DNA from: Candidatus Zixiibacteriota bacterium
GTDB taxonomy: Bacteria; Zixibacteria; MSB-5A5; GN15; FEB-12
Direction: 5' to 3'
Length of the DNA: 64,000 bases
NCBI GenBank assembly: GCA_029860345.1
Contig: JAOUBJ010000001.1
Coordinates: 507,089-571,088 of the forward strand
The position numbers and the translations under genes were made by a program. Below are positions 52,868 to 60,983 of this stretch, piece after piece. Position 1 is the stretch's first letter; the number at the start of each line of letters is the position of its first letter. The notes under the pieces are model-generated. The model did not search any database and had not been told where the DNA came from. It saw nothing but the letters and a program-made list of their open reading frames with translations.

Positions 52868-52900
52868 TGACGTTCCACGTCATCCGCCTCCCAAAGGCGG
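52868..52900 (-). promoter_or_regulatory. Inverted repeats in the leader of the tectonin-protease gene
   Basis: TGACGT-TCC-ACGTCA (52868-52882), a perfect 6-bp inverted repeat, lies next to CCGCCT-CCCAA-AGGCGG (52884-52900). They lie downstream of the promoter, so they may fold in the mRNA or be an operator. Function is inference. Confidence 0.45.
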
Positions 52901-52982
52901 AGAAGTCGGTAAGGCAGTCGGCCATATTTGCCGAACCCATTCGATGGTTTCGCAAACAAGGAGTAGTCCTTTTAGTAATTTG

Positions 52983-53011
52983 AGTATACCGAAACGCTCC
53001 CCAGTTGTCAA
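52983..53011 (-). promoter_or_regulatory. Promoter for the tectonin-protease module
   Basis: Minus strand: TTGACA (53011-53006), exactly 17 bases, TATACT (52988-52983). It is the closest match to a housekeeping promoter in the window. It gives a leader of about 250 bases before the ATG at 52724. Confidence 0.65.
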
Positions 53012-53361
53012 GTGGTAAAGAAAAAATGGGTCCACTTTCCAACCCACTACTTTCGGCAGGTCTCGTGTGCGCTCTGCGTCCTCGTGCGCCACGCGGATGT
53101 CATGCTGAGCGCAGTCAAAGCACAGCAGCAGACGAGGACGTCTGCCGCGCACAAGTCGCAGGGTCACAATCCCGACTGCGTCGAGATCAGGACCCTGCGA
53201 AACGCTATTTATGACACATCCTCCTTAGTTTGGGACGGAAATAGGGCAGTTCCCATAGGTCGGTCACCCTTGGTGGTCCCGACTCTGGGTGGCCGTTTCA
53301 AACCTCGTTTGGGACTGGAAAGGGGCGGAGGAGGATGTCTGCCGCCCATCGATGCACCTTG

Positions 53362-55536
53362 CTAAATCCCCTGCAACTGCGCCCGTAATTCGGCTACCGA
53401 GGAAACCGGGAGTTTGCAGACAGAATTACGGCAAACATAAGCCTTGACCTCGCCGTTTTCAGAACGGCGCCCCTCAAAAAGTGGCGTGGGACCGGACCCG
53501 GTGGAATTCGTGCCGATGGCAATGATGCGATTCGGCAGGTAGCTTGAATACAGTTCCTCGAGCATCGCATTACGAACCTCGCCTTCACCAACCAGCACGA
53601 TTTCAATCTTGTCGGAGAGATAATAGTCCAGTGCGATCATGGCCGAAGACATACTGCCGGGACTGGCTTTCATCCTGCCGGACAGAGCATCAAGCGCCTT
53701 TTGTCCGGCATCGAAAAACGAATGTTCGTCGGTCAGGCGGTTGAGCCTGAGCAGATTGGAGGCCATAATAGATGCAGGTGCGGGGACCGACTCATCATGC
53801 TCACTTCGAGGACGGACGATCAGATCGTCGGCATTGGCCGGCCGGAGGTAAAAGACGCCTGAGTCATCCATAAACAACTCAACGGCGTTGGTGGTTAGTT
53901 CCTTAGCGAACTCAAGCCACCGTCCATTGCCCGAGGGGTCGGATTCGTACAGATTCAGCAGGCCCTGAGTGTAGTATGCGTAATCTTCCAAAAACTCTCC
54001 ATCCGAGCGACGTCCCTCACGAAACGAATGTGTCAGCTTCCCACTCCGATAGAGTTGCTCCTGCACGAAATCTGCGTTTTTCAGGGCTGCTTCAAGGTAT
54101 CTCTTGTCACCGGTGACTTGATACCCTTTGCACAGCGCCGTCAAGCCCAGTCCGTTCCACGAAGTCAGGATTTTATCATCGGTCAGCGGGCGTACTCTCT
54201 TGCTGCGCGCTTTGAACAGTTTAGCCCGACAGTCGCTAAGGAAACTGTCAAAGTCTTCGCGATCCGATCCTTCTCTTACCTTGCGGGAGTTTGGATCTAT
54301 GTTCAAAATGTTATGACCTTCGAAATTGCCGCCAACGGTAACATTGTAGAAGCGATTGAACAACGCCGCGTCCTCTTTACCGAGCACGTTTACGATTTCT
54401 CTTTCGCTCCAGACATAGAACTTCCCTTCCTCCCCCTCGCTGTCGGCATCGAGGGTGGAGTAGATACCGCCGTTGTCATCGACCATCTCCCTGAGCAGCC
54501 AGTCCAAACTGCGCCGAACGATATCGAGATACCTCTCTTCGCCGGTGATTTGATAGGCGTCGACATAAAGCGGCACCAGCAGGCCGTTGTCATACAGCAT
54601 TTTCTCAAAGTGCGGTACCAGCCAGGCTCGATCCGTGCTGTAGCGCGCAAAGCCGCCGCCCAGATGGTCGAAAATACCGCCGTTGGCCATTCCGTCCAGA
54701 GCCTTTTGAGCATCTGTCAGATAGACCGAATCGCCCGAGTGCTGAAAGTGACGCAGGAAAAGTGATAGTTCCATCGCGTGTGGAAACTTCGGGCGATCAC
54801 CAAAGCCACCGTACATGTCATCGAAGTTGCCACGAAGATTCTGCACCGCCGACTTAAGCATTTCACGGCTTAAATTGCTCTTGGTCAGGCGGGTCTCAAA
54901 ACGTTGCGAGACCTGAACAAACACCTGGCTTGCCTGGTCGGCAATCCCCTTGGGGTTATCGCGGTAGGCGGTTGCTATCTGAGTGAGGAGGTCCATAAAA
55001 GACGGCCGCCCATACCTGGCCTCAGAGGGAAAGTAAGTACCGGCGTAGAATGGTTTCAACTCGGGTGTCAGCCATACCGACATCGGCCATCCACCGCTCC
55101 CGCTGATCGCTGTGGTGAAAGCCATGTAGATACGATCAAGGTCCGGCCGCTGTTCCCGATCCACCTTGATACTGACAAAGTGTTCGTTGAGAAGGGCCGC
55201 GACCGTCTCATCCTCGAACGACTCTCGTTCCATTACATGACACCAGTGACAGGCGGCATAGCCGATGGACAGAAAGATCGGTTTGTTTTCTTCACGCGCC
55301 CGCTTCAGCGCCTCGTCGCCCCATGGATACCAGTTCACCGGATTGTGAGCGTGCGACAAGAGGTATGGAGAGTTTTCGTCGATCAAGTAGTTGGTATGTT
55401 TGTGTTCGGTTTGTTCGGCCTGTTCCATTTTGGCATCCTCCTGCGAGCGGCACGCGGCAGTACCTGTGATCATAACCCCGAGAAGCAAAGCACCAACCGT
55501 GCGAGCCGGCAGGGAGCAGATCTTGTTCATACCCAT
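53362..55536 (-). CDS. DUF255 thioredoxin-fold protein (YyaL/SPATA20 family), lipoprotein-like
   Basis: About 724 residues from ATG 55536, chosen because a signal peptide with a lipobox-like end ([12 protein letters not shown]) starts there and because the frame upstream runs back into the terminator hairpin at 55631-55660. Ribosome site weak; ATG 55530 or 55593 are alternatives. Residues about 45-190 are the N-terminal thioredoxin domain with [10 protein letters not shown] and the CxxC motif AACHWCHVM. The rest is an alpha/alpha-barrel of the six-hairpin glycosidase type ([36 protein letters not shown]). The family is widespread and its reaction is unknown. Here it would sit in the periplasm on a lipid anchor, which is not the usual cytoplasmic form. 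Confidence 0.85.
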   Translation of the reverse strand: MGMNKICSLPARTVGALLLGVMITGTAACRSQEDAKMEQAEQTEHKHTNYLIDENSPYLLSHAHNPVNWYPWGDEALKRAREENKPIFLSIGYAACHWCHVMERESFEDETVAALLNEHFVSIKVDREQRPDLDRIYMAFTTAISGSGGWPMSVWLTPELKPFYAGTYFPSEARYGRPSFMDLLTQIATAYRDNPKGIADQASQVFVQVSQRFETRLTKSNLSREMLKSAVQNLRGNFDDMYGGFGDRPKFPHAMELSLFLRHFQHSGDSVYLTDAQKALDGMANGGIFDHLGGGFARYSTDRAWLVPHFEKMLYDNGLLVPLYVDAYQITGEERYLDIVRRSLDWLLREMVDDNGGIYSTLDADSEGEEGKFYVWSEREIVNVLGKEDAALFNRFYNVTVGGNFEGHNILNIDPNSRKVREGSDREDFDSFLSDCRAKLFKARSKRVRPLTDDKILTSWNGLGLTALCKGYQVTGDKRYLEAALKNADFVQEQLYRSGKLTHSFREGRRSDGEFLEDYAYYTQGLLNLYESDPSGNGRWLEFAKELTTNAVELFMDDSGVFYLRPANADDLIVRPRSEHDESVPAPASIMASNLLRLNRLTDEHSFFDAGQKALDALSGRMKASPGSMSSAMIALDYYLSDKIEIVLVGEGEVRNAMLEELYSSYLPNRIIAIGTNSTGSGPTPLFEGRRSENGEVKAYVCRNSVCKLPVSSVAELRAQLQGI

Positions 55537-55630
55537 TGAGCGACTGAAACCCTTGCTGGTGTTTAGATTTGGGGACCTCTCATCTATCTTCATTCTTTGG
55601 ACATCTTTCAGGTGTAGATTTGAACAAGCA

Positions 55631-55660
55631 AAACCGCCCGGTCCGGACACCGAGCGGTTT
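55631..55660. terminator. Bidirectional Rho-independent terminator
   Basis: AAACCGCCCGGT / ACCGAGCGGTTT, a 12-bp stem with one mismatch, T tracts on both strands (GGTTTTT on the plus strand, GGTTTTG on the minus strand). It ends the transcript of the Cys-rich gene on the minus strand. Confidence 0.8.
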
Positions 55661-55706
55661 TTCACTTTATGCTATTACCAAGCGGAGTGTTGTTTCACAA
55701 TACTAT

Positions 55707-56156
55707 CTACTTGCCGGTCGAACCTTTGGAAGCGTAACCGCATCCGTCCATTGACTTGCAGCCGTCGCACCAGCCTTTTTGCTTTCCGTCGACGGTGAAT
55801 GTTTCAACGTCAAGCTGGTTGGCCGTGGCATGATAGACACCATGAACCTTGACAAGCTTGTTGTGATACTTGTCCCCGGCCAGCAGATCTTTCGAATACT
55901 GGTTTTCAAGCAGGTTGACATAGATGCCGTCGGCCGTTTTTACAGCATGTTTGTGACCGAAGGCAGAGCAAGAGGCGCGGGCTCCTTCCGCTTTCTTCAG
56001 GTCACAGCCCATACAGACGAGGGTGCCGTCAAAAGTCTTATGGGCAGCCTCGGTTGTAACGGCTGCTGTTTTTGTGGCTCCCTGGTCATCACAGGCCTGT
56101 GCGCCTGCGGCCGCAACCAGCAATACTGCGCTTAGAATGGTCAGACTCTTTCTCAC
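55707..56156 (-). CDS. Secreted Cys-rich protein, function unknown
   Basis: 149 residues from GTG 56156, where AGGAG lies 7 bases upstream; a longer frame lacks one. Signal peptide at 1-22 ending GAQAC, where the Cys might be lipidated. The mature part has a TLVCMGCDLKKAEGARASCS cluster with CxxC, then KHAVKTADGIYVNLLENQ and KVHGVYHATANQLDVETFTVDG, a beta-strand pattern, and a C-terminal GWCDGCKSMDGCGY cluster. The two Cys clusters may bind metal or form disulfides. I do not recognise a family. It follows the Wzi-like gene on the same strand by about 180 bases and ends at a strong terminator. Confidence 0.7.
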   Translation of the reverse strand: MRKSLTILSAVLLVAAAGAQACDDQGATKTAAVTTEAAHKTFDGTLVCMGCDLKKAEGARASCSAFGHKHAVKTADGIYVNLLENQYSKDLLAGDKYHNKLVKVHGVYHATANQLDVETFTVDGKQKGWCDGCKSMDGCGYASKGSTGK

Positions 56157-56339
56157 GGTTGGACTCCTTTGGTTGTTGCTTGTTCGCTTCATCCGACTGG
56201 ACGGATAACAATCAAGCCACCATCGATGTTCCCCACCGGACGCTGCGGCAAGCCTTCCGCCGACCACGACGCGATGGTAACCCTAAGTCAAACTATGCTT
56301 TACGATTTGTGGAGAAAATTGGTCCGAATTACCCAAGAC

Positions 56340-57803
56340 TCAGTCTACGCCGACGGTGGTGAAGATAAACGACGATAGCTGAATGCTGATGAAAGGTCGG
56401 TTTTGGTTCTCACCCTCGATGTGCTCGAAGTTCTTCCTCCAATCCAGACCAGCGGTGATATGCACGAAAAAGTTGTTGCCCACAAAGCCTCGCCCTCCGA
56501 CTGCGAACAAGCGGCTGCTTTCGACAACGCCGGTGGGGAACGATTCTGTGTATGTCCCTTCAATCTCCATCCAGGGGCTGCTCCATTCGTCCGAGACCCG
56601 ACCCTCGCCCTGCCGGTGGATATCGATTGTTGCCGACAATGCGATCTGCTCACCGAACCACCGGGTCAGATTGATCGACCAGTGATCGTAATCATTACCC
56701 AACGCCCCGCCCAGTAACTGTCCATGATAGAGATAACGGTTGCGTTCATGCATCTGGTTGAAGGTTCGGTTGGTGACCTTACTGTACTCAAGTTGGAGGT
56801 CGAGCGACGGCATCAGGTCGACAAGATGTGTCCCCAGGATGAGGCCTATCTCGTCAGGTTCCTGATCCTGCTGCTCCCGGCTGTCGATCTGGAAGTCGTC
56901 GATGAGGAGTTGGCCATACAGCTTATAGCCGACTTTCGGTTTGAAGGTGAAATCGAGGCCGATCATGCTGTTGTCGTTGGCCCCTTCGTTAAGTTGCGAT
57001 CCATGAAAGAAGATCAGCGGGTTGAGATAGTAGAAATCGAGCTGTCGACCGGCGCCGCCGAACACTATCGTCTCGAACAGGCCAACACGCAGTCGCTTGT
57101 GCAGATGGATGTCCAGACGGTGACCGGCGAAATACCGGTTTTCAAACTGGGCCGTGCTGTCCTGATCCGGATTCATGCCGTCAAGCCGAGCCAGCCGGTA
57201 TGACAAGGTGAGCCGACCCCATTTGACACGGTACGCCAAACCGTCCAGGCTGACATTCGATGACAGCACCAGCGAGTTGGGCAAGCCCCAGAACGATGCA
57301 AAGCGACCAACCGTGAGTTTGAATCGTTGCGTGTTAAACTGGGCGAAAGCGTTTTCGACGCCGCCCGCAAAACCGCGCCATTTCTTCCCGGTGTACGTTT
57401 CATCCTGCGCTCTGGCTTCATCCAAAACGAAATTGCCATATACGAACAAACGGTCGGTCGGACGTGCAGCCACGGCGCCGCGAAAAGATTCCAGGCTGAT
57501 GGCCGATGACTCTTTTATACTGCGGAAATTCTCCAAAGCGAAGGCGGAGAGGCGTAAACTCCGCTGAGGGATATCTTTCAAAGGAGACAGCGGACCCAGC
57601 ATGAGATCGTCCCGATCCAAGGTATAAGGTCCCAACTGAAAATCGTACCGATCCAGGTTGAGGGCATCGAGACGTTGAAAGCGCTCGTACAGGAATCCCT
57701 GTTCGGGGCCGCCTAATGGGAGCAACTCTGCGCCGACCGAGCCTGTAGCAAAAACCAGGAACAGCAGGGCCAGCAATATTCTGTAGATCATTGAACGATT
57801 CAT
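56340..57803 (-). CDS. Outer-membrane beta-barrel, Wzi/capsule-assembly-like
   Basis: 487 residues. Signal peptide at 1-25. The rest has the alternating pattern of outer-membrane strands, and the stretch LRVGLFETIVFGGAGRQLD, FYYLNPLIFFHGSQLNEGAN, DNSMIGLDF resembles the conserved centre of Wzi-type capsule-assembly proteins, which hold the polymer at the surface. A soluble N-terminal domain of about 100 residues precedes the barrel. The neighbouring genes encode a sugar transferase and a Wza-type exporter, which supports this role. Barrel topology is likely; the Wzi assignment is moderate. Confidence 0.7.
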   Translation of the reverse strand: MNRSMIYRILLALLFLVFATGSVGAELLPLGGPEQGFLYERFQRLDALNLDRYDFQLGPYTLDRDDLMLGPLSPLKDIPQRSLRLSAFALENFRSIKESSAISLESFRGAVAARPTDRLFVYGNFVLDEARAQDETYTGKKWRGFAGGVENAFAQFNTQRFKLTVGRFASFWGLPNSLVLSSNVSLDGLAYRVKWGRLTLSYRLARLDGMNPDQDSTAQFENRYFAGHRLDIHLHKRLRVGLFETIVFGGAGRQLDFYYLNPLIFFHGSQLNEGANDNSMIGLDFTFKPKVGYKLYGQLLIDDFQIDSREQQDQEPDEIGLILGTHLVDLMPSLDLQLEYSKVTNRTFNQMHERNRYLYHGQLLGGALGNDYDHWSINLTRWFGEQIALSATIDIHRQGEGRVSDEWSSPWMEIEGTYTESFPTGVVESSRLFAVGGRGFVGNNFFVHITAGLDWRKNFEHIEGENQNRPFISIQLSSFIFTTVGVD

Positions 57804-57863
57804 AACAGCATCCTATGCTTCGAGTAGGCCGGGGCAGCCGTCCCGACGGTCTGGAATGACCGC

Positions 57864-59264
57864 TCAGGTACCGGAACCCTTGATCACCGCCGGAATGGTT
57901 CTGGCCAGTATCTTGGCATCGAGCCATAGCGACCAATGATCGATATACTCCAGGTCGAGCCGCATCCAGTCTTCGAAATCGATCTGGTTGCGACCGTTGA
58001 CCTGCCACAAACAAGTCACGCCCGGTTTCACTGAGAGTTTGCGATGTTGCCAGGGGTCGTACTCGGCCACTTCCCTGGGCAGGGGCGGGCGTGGTCCCAC
58101 CAGCGACATCTCGCCGCGCAAAACGTTGAAGAACTGCGGTACTTCATCGATCGAGTACTTGCGCAGGATTCGTCCGATCTTTGTAATCCGAGGATCACGC
58201 GCTATCTTGAAGACCGGGCCGCTCATTTCGTTTTGCTCCTTCAAGGTATCTTTCTTTTCTTCGGCGTCGGCACACATAGTGCGAAATTTGAACAGCTTGA
58301 ATGTCTTGCCGTTCAAGCCGGAGCGTTCCTGACGGAAAAAAACCGGTCCGCGGCTTTCCAGTTTGATTGCCATAGCTGTAGCCAGCATCAGCGGCGCGGC
58401 CAGTAACAACCCGACCAAGGCACCAATACGGTCAACCAGAGCTTTTACCAAAAGGAGAGACTGATCCTCAGGTACGGCTCGATAGACCACTGTCGGCAAT
58501 CCGCACATGAAGCCGGGACGCATTCTGGCCACTTTCGGCCGGAACGGTTCCGGCAGGAAACAGATAGTGACACCCATACGCTCAGCCAACTCAAACAGTG
58601 GGCGCGTGCGCAACAGATCGGGCGGTTCCACGGCGACAATCAGAGCGTCGATTTGACAGGTAGCTATCAATTTCTCCAGTGCTTCGGGTCGACCGATCAA
58701 CGGCACGTCGCGGTAGCGCCATAGGTAGTCCTTGTGATAATCCAAAAAACCGATCAATAGCGTGTCGACATCCGGGGAGTCGAGAATCCGGTCGGCTAAA
58801 CGTTGGGCCTGACGCCCGGTGCCGACAATGACGGCCTGCTTCTCAAAGGTGAGAGTTTTGCTCACGCGCGCTCTTTCCCTCAGGTAGGCGAGCGTGACCC
58901 GTGACAGAAACATGCCGGTTGACTGCAAAAGCAGATCTATGGCAAAATACACGCCCATGGTCAGGTTGGTAACAGCCCAGTTGAGCATAAATGCAGATGC
59001 GGACAAAGCCAACAGGATTGTCAACTCATCCACCATTACACCACCTAACCGTCGGCGGATCGAGGCCGATGTCAGCACCGGCTTGGGTCCCCTGGTCAAC
59101 CGGTATACCAAACGGATCAGTACCAAAATGGCTGCCATCTCGATGAAGTTCGATCCCAACGTTTCGGTCAGGACCAAAGCACCGACCAGCGCCAATACCG
59201 AAAGGAAAGCGGAGCCTATCTGGCCGTGGATCGACAACAGTAGCTTTTTGGTAAACCGTTTCAC
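57864..59264 (-). CDS. Exopolysaccharide polyprenyl-phosphate glycosyl-1-phosphate transferase (WcaJ/PssY-type)
   Basis: 466 residues. Four to five N-terminal helices (about 15-125), a central CoA-binding-like Rossmann segment (about 145-235: AVIVGTGRQAQRLADRIL), another helix (about 275-295), and the C-terminal bacterial sugar transferase domain with GPVFFRQERSGLNGKTFKLF, KFRTM, RKYSIDEVPQFFNVLRGEMS, LVGPRPP and a C-terminal GVTCLWQVNGRNQ. It transfers a sugar phosphate to undecaprenyl phosphate, the first step of exopolysaccharide assembly on the inner membrane. Confidence 0.92.
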   Translation of the reverse strand: MKRFTKKLLLSIHGQIGSAFLSVLALVGALVLTETLGSNFIEMAAILVLIRLVYRLTRGPKPVLTSASIRRRLGGVMVDELTILLALSASAFMLNWAVTNLTMGVYFAIDLLLQSTGMFLSRVTLAYLRERARVSKTLTFEKQAVIVGTGRQAQRLADRILDSPDVDTLLIGFLDYHKDYLWRYRDVPLIGRPEALEKLIATCQIDALIVAVEPPDLLRTRPLFELAERMGVTICFLPEPFRPKVARMRPGFMCGLPTVVYRAVPEDQSLLLVKALVDRIGALVGLLLAAPLMLATAMAIKLESRGPVFFRQERSGLNGKTFKLFKFRTMCADAEEKKDTLKEQNEMSGPVFKIARDPRITKIGRILRKYSIDEVPQFFNVLRGEMSLVGPRPPLPREVAEYDPWQHRKLSVKPGVTCLWQVNGRNQIDFEDWMRLDLEYIDHWSLWLDAKILARTIPAVIKGSGT

Positions 59265-59288
59265 CGCGCTCCCCCTTGACCGGGGATC

Positions 59289-59358
59289 GTGCTGTCAGGC
59301 GACTCGCCTGACGGCCATTGCTTTTGAAGGCGAGTGTCGGGCGGGGTCGACCGACACC
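59289..59358 (-). repeat. Dispersed repeat family A, copy 5, reversed
   Basis: Reads GTGCTGTCAGGCGACTCGCC..GTGTCGGGCGGGGTCGACC..ACACC on the plus strand, so the reverse complement begins GGTGTCGGTCGACCCC and ends GCGAGTCGCCTGACAGCAC, as in the other copies. It sits between the start of the sugar transferase gene and the stop of the aminotransferase-fold gene. Confidence 0.7.
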
Positions 59359-59518
59359 ACTCTGGTGATAATTCTGCAGGTGAGTAGAACATATAAGCAG
59401 CCCGCCTTTTATAAGGATTTCCCCATCTCTGAGCCTGCCGGCCCTGTGGATAGTTATCGACGCTGCTGTTCCCGGCTTTAGTTTTCATCAGTTCCAAGCT
59501 GTCTAATCAATGTCGGTG

Positions 59519-60577
59519 CTATTCGTTCTCGACCGTCTCCTCCAGGCGGTTTGAAGCCTTTGTCTCCGTGACTGATTGCAGTCTGCTTTGCACCGGCGAC
59601 GGCACAATTGTCTCTTCGCCGTGGTGCGTTTTGGTCGGACGGGCATCCGGACGCTTCATGCGGAAGTGATCCGGAATCATTCGCTGTACGGCCCTGATAA
59701 GGTGATCGTTGTTCAACGGAGACTCGATGCGATAACGAACGTAGTTTTTCATTTGAGGATAGCCGTGAAGATTGTCCACTGCGATTTTGTCGGCAGCCAG
59801 GGCGTTGCCGAATGATTTCGGGTCGGCGACACGCATGAGTAGAAAATCGGCGGGAGTTGTGCGACAAAACAGACCGCAAGCATCCAGCGCCTGGGCGATA
59901 CGCAACGATTCCTGACGCACTTCGGCCATGCGATTAACCACGGCCTCCTCGTTGGTCAGGACCGATTCGACAGTGCGGCAGAGAGCCTTTGTGAACACTG
60001 ATCCGCTGTGGGCCTGGGCGATCTTCTCAATGGCAGGACGACCGGCCAACACTAATCCGATATCGGCCGAGTTGATCGAGAAGGCGGCGGTGAACGACCT
60101 GAGCACGATAACATTGGAGTGTGTCTCGGTTAACGGCAGCGCCGACACACCGTAGTAGTCGAAGTAGTATTCGTCGACAATCAGCGCTCCTTCAGGGACG
60201 GCGTTGGCTATCTCTTCGAGATTAGACAAGGAGTAAGTAGCGCCGGTAATTCGATTGGGATTGGCTATGTAAACGATGTCGGACCGGGCGTTGACGCCCT
60301 CTATCACCGACTGCGGACGGCTGGAGAACGGCGACGGCGACAGCCGTTCCTCAATTTCAATCTGCGAGCGGTCAGCCGCCTGTGCTACTTCCGAAGTCAC
60401 CTGACCGGCAGCGACCAGGCGCGACGTGGGACCGCCGAACTGGGTCAGCAGGTCGCCCAGAAGGTCAATGTAGTCGGCGAACGGCAGGATCGTCTGAGGA
60501 TCGACGGCCAGCTTTCTTGCGATGTCGGCCGTCAACTGATCCAGACGAACACTGTTGCTGGTGGTAGTCGTTATCAT
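59519..60577 (-). CDS. HisC-like aminotransferase-fold protein without the catalytic lysine
   Basis: 352 residues, ATG with AAAGGA upstream. The PLP-enzyme framework is visible: VYIANPNRITGA (106-112 in place of NPNNPTG), LIVDEYYFDYYG with D135, and the Arg region YRIESPLNNDHLIRAV near the C-terminus. The lysine that binds PLP in HisC-type enzymes (RTFSKAF) is replaced: RSFTAAF, A164. The following Arg-containing LAGLR is also changed to INSAD. A tail of about 50 residues is Pro/Thr/Glu-rich. Transamination by the usual mechanism is not possible. Role in the exopolysaccharide locus unknown; a sensor or scaffold is inference. Confidence 0.75.
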   Translation of the reverse strand: MITTTTSNSVRLDQLTADIARKLAVDPQTILPFADYIDLLGDLLTQFGGPTSRLVAAGQVTSEVAQAADRSQIEIEERLSPSPFSSRPQSVIEGVNARSDIVYIANPNRITGATYSLSNLEEIANAVPEGALIVDEYYFDYYGVSALPLTETHSNVIVLRSFTAAFSINSADIGLVLAGRPAIEKIAQAHSGSVFTKALCRTVESVLTNEEAVVNRMAEVRQESLRIAQALDACGLFCRTTPADFLLMRVADPKSFGNALAADKIAVDNLHGYPQMKNYVRYRIESPLNNDHLIRAVQRMIPDHFRMKRPDARPTKTHHGEETIVPSPVQSRLQSVTETKASNRLEETVENE

Positions 60578-60983
60578 AGGTACTGTCCTTTCGGAAAGGG
60601 AGCTTTCTTTTGCGCTTGATATCGATGAGCCAAGAACTGCTCACCTGGGGCGTGATGATTGAGGATCGCTTGCGTGTGTCTCTGTTTTTTGTCTTCCATG
60701 ACTTTACAGTGCACAAAGGGTTCTTGTCACCCTCAGGTATTGCAAGCTCTGTGCCGGTTCGCGCAGATACTGGGCCGCGCGCGTAAGCGATTGCCTTTCA
60801 ACACACAAGGAGTGTGATTACAATGCGAAGCGGGCCGACGCTGAAACAATCAACGCAGCCATGGGGAGCTTTATTCCTGTCTTGATGGGCATTTCTTTCG
60901 CCGCAAATAAGACCGCCGCCTCCGCAACAGCGAAGGCGGCAGCCCTTAGGAAGGTAAGATAAGATGCGTGTGATCTTGTTTGA
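60578..60983. other. Intergenic region, 406 bases
   Basis: Contains the leader and AAAGGA ribosome site of the aminotransferase-fold gene (60578-60600) and the terminator of the exporter gene (60915-60940). No coding sequence is supported between these. Confidence 0.6.
60915..60940 (-). terminator. Terminator of the polysaccharide exporter gene
   Basis: GCCGCCTCCGC-AACA-GCGAAGGCGGC, an 11-bp stem with one mismatch, about 45 bases after the stop. On the minus strand it is followed by GGTCTTATTT, a weak T tract. It suggests that the aminotransferase-fold gene has its own promoter. Confidence 0.6.

Larger units (their letters stand above)
52725..53361. other. Intergenic region, 637 bases, with promoter and leader of the tectonin gene
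   Basis: Right of the promoter (52983-53011) is a region with a degenerate CTGAGCGCAGTCAAAG repeat near 53104 and GC-rich sequence but no gene. Left of it is an untranslated leader of about 250 bases, with two adjacent inverted repeats at 52868-52900. Confidence 0.6.

Noticed and set aside
54028-54765. A 245-residue plus-strand frame
   Set aside because: Antisense to the DUF255 gene with no start context or recognisable protein.
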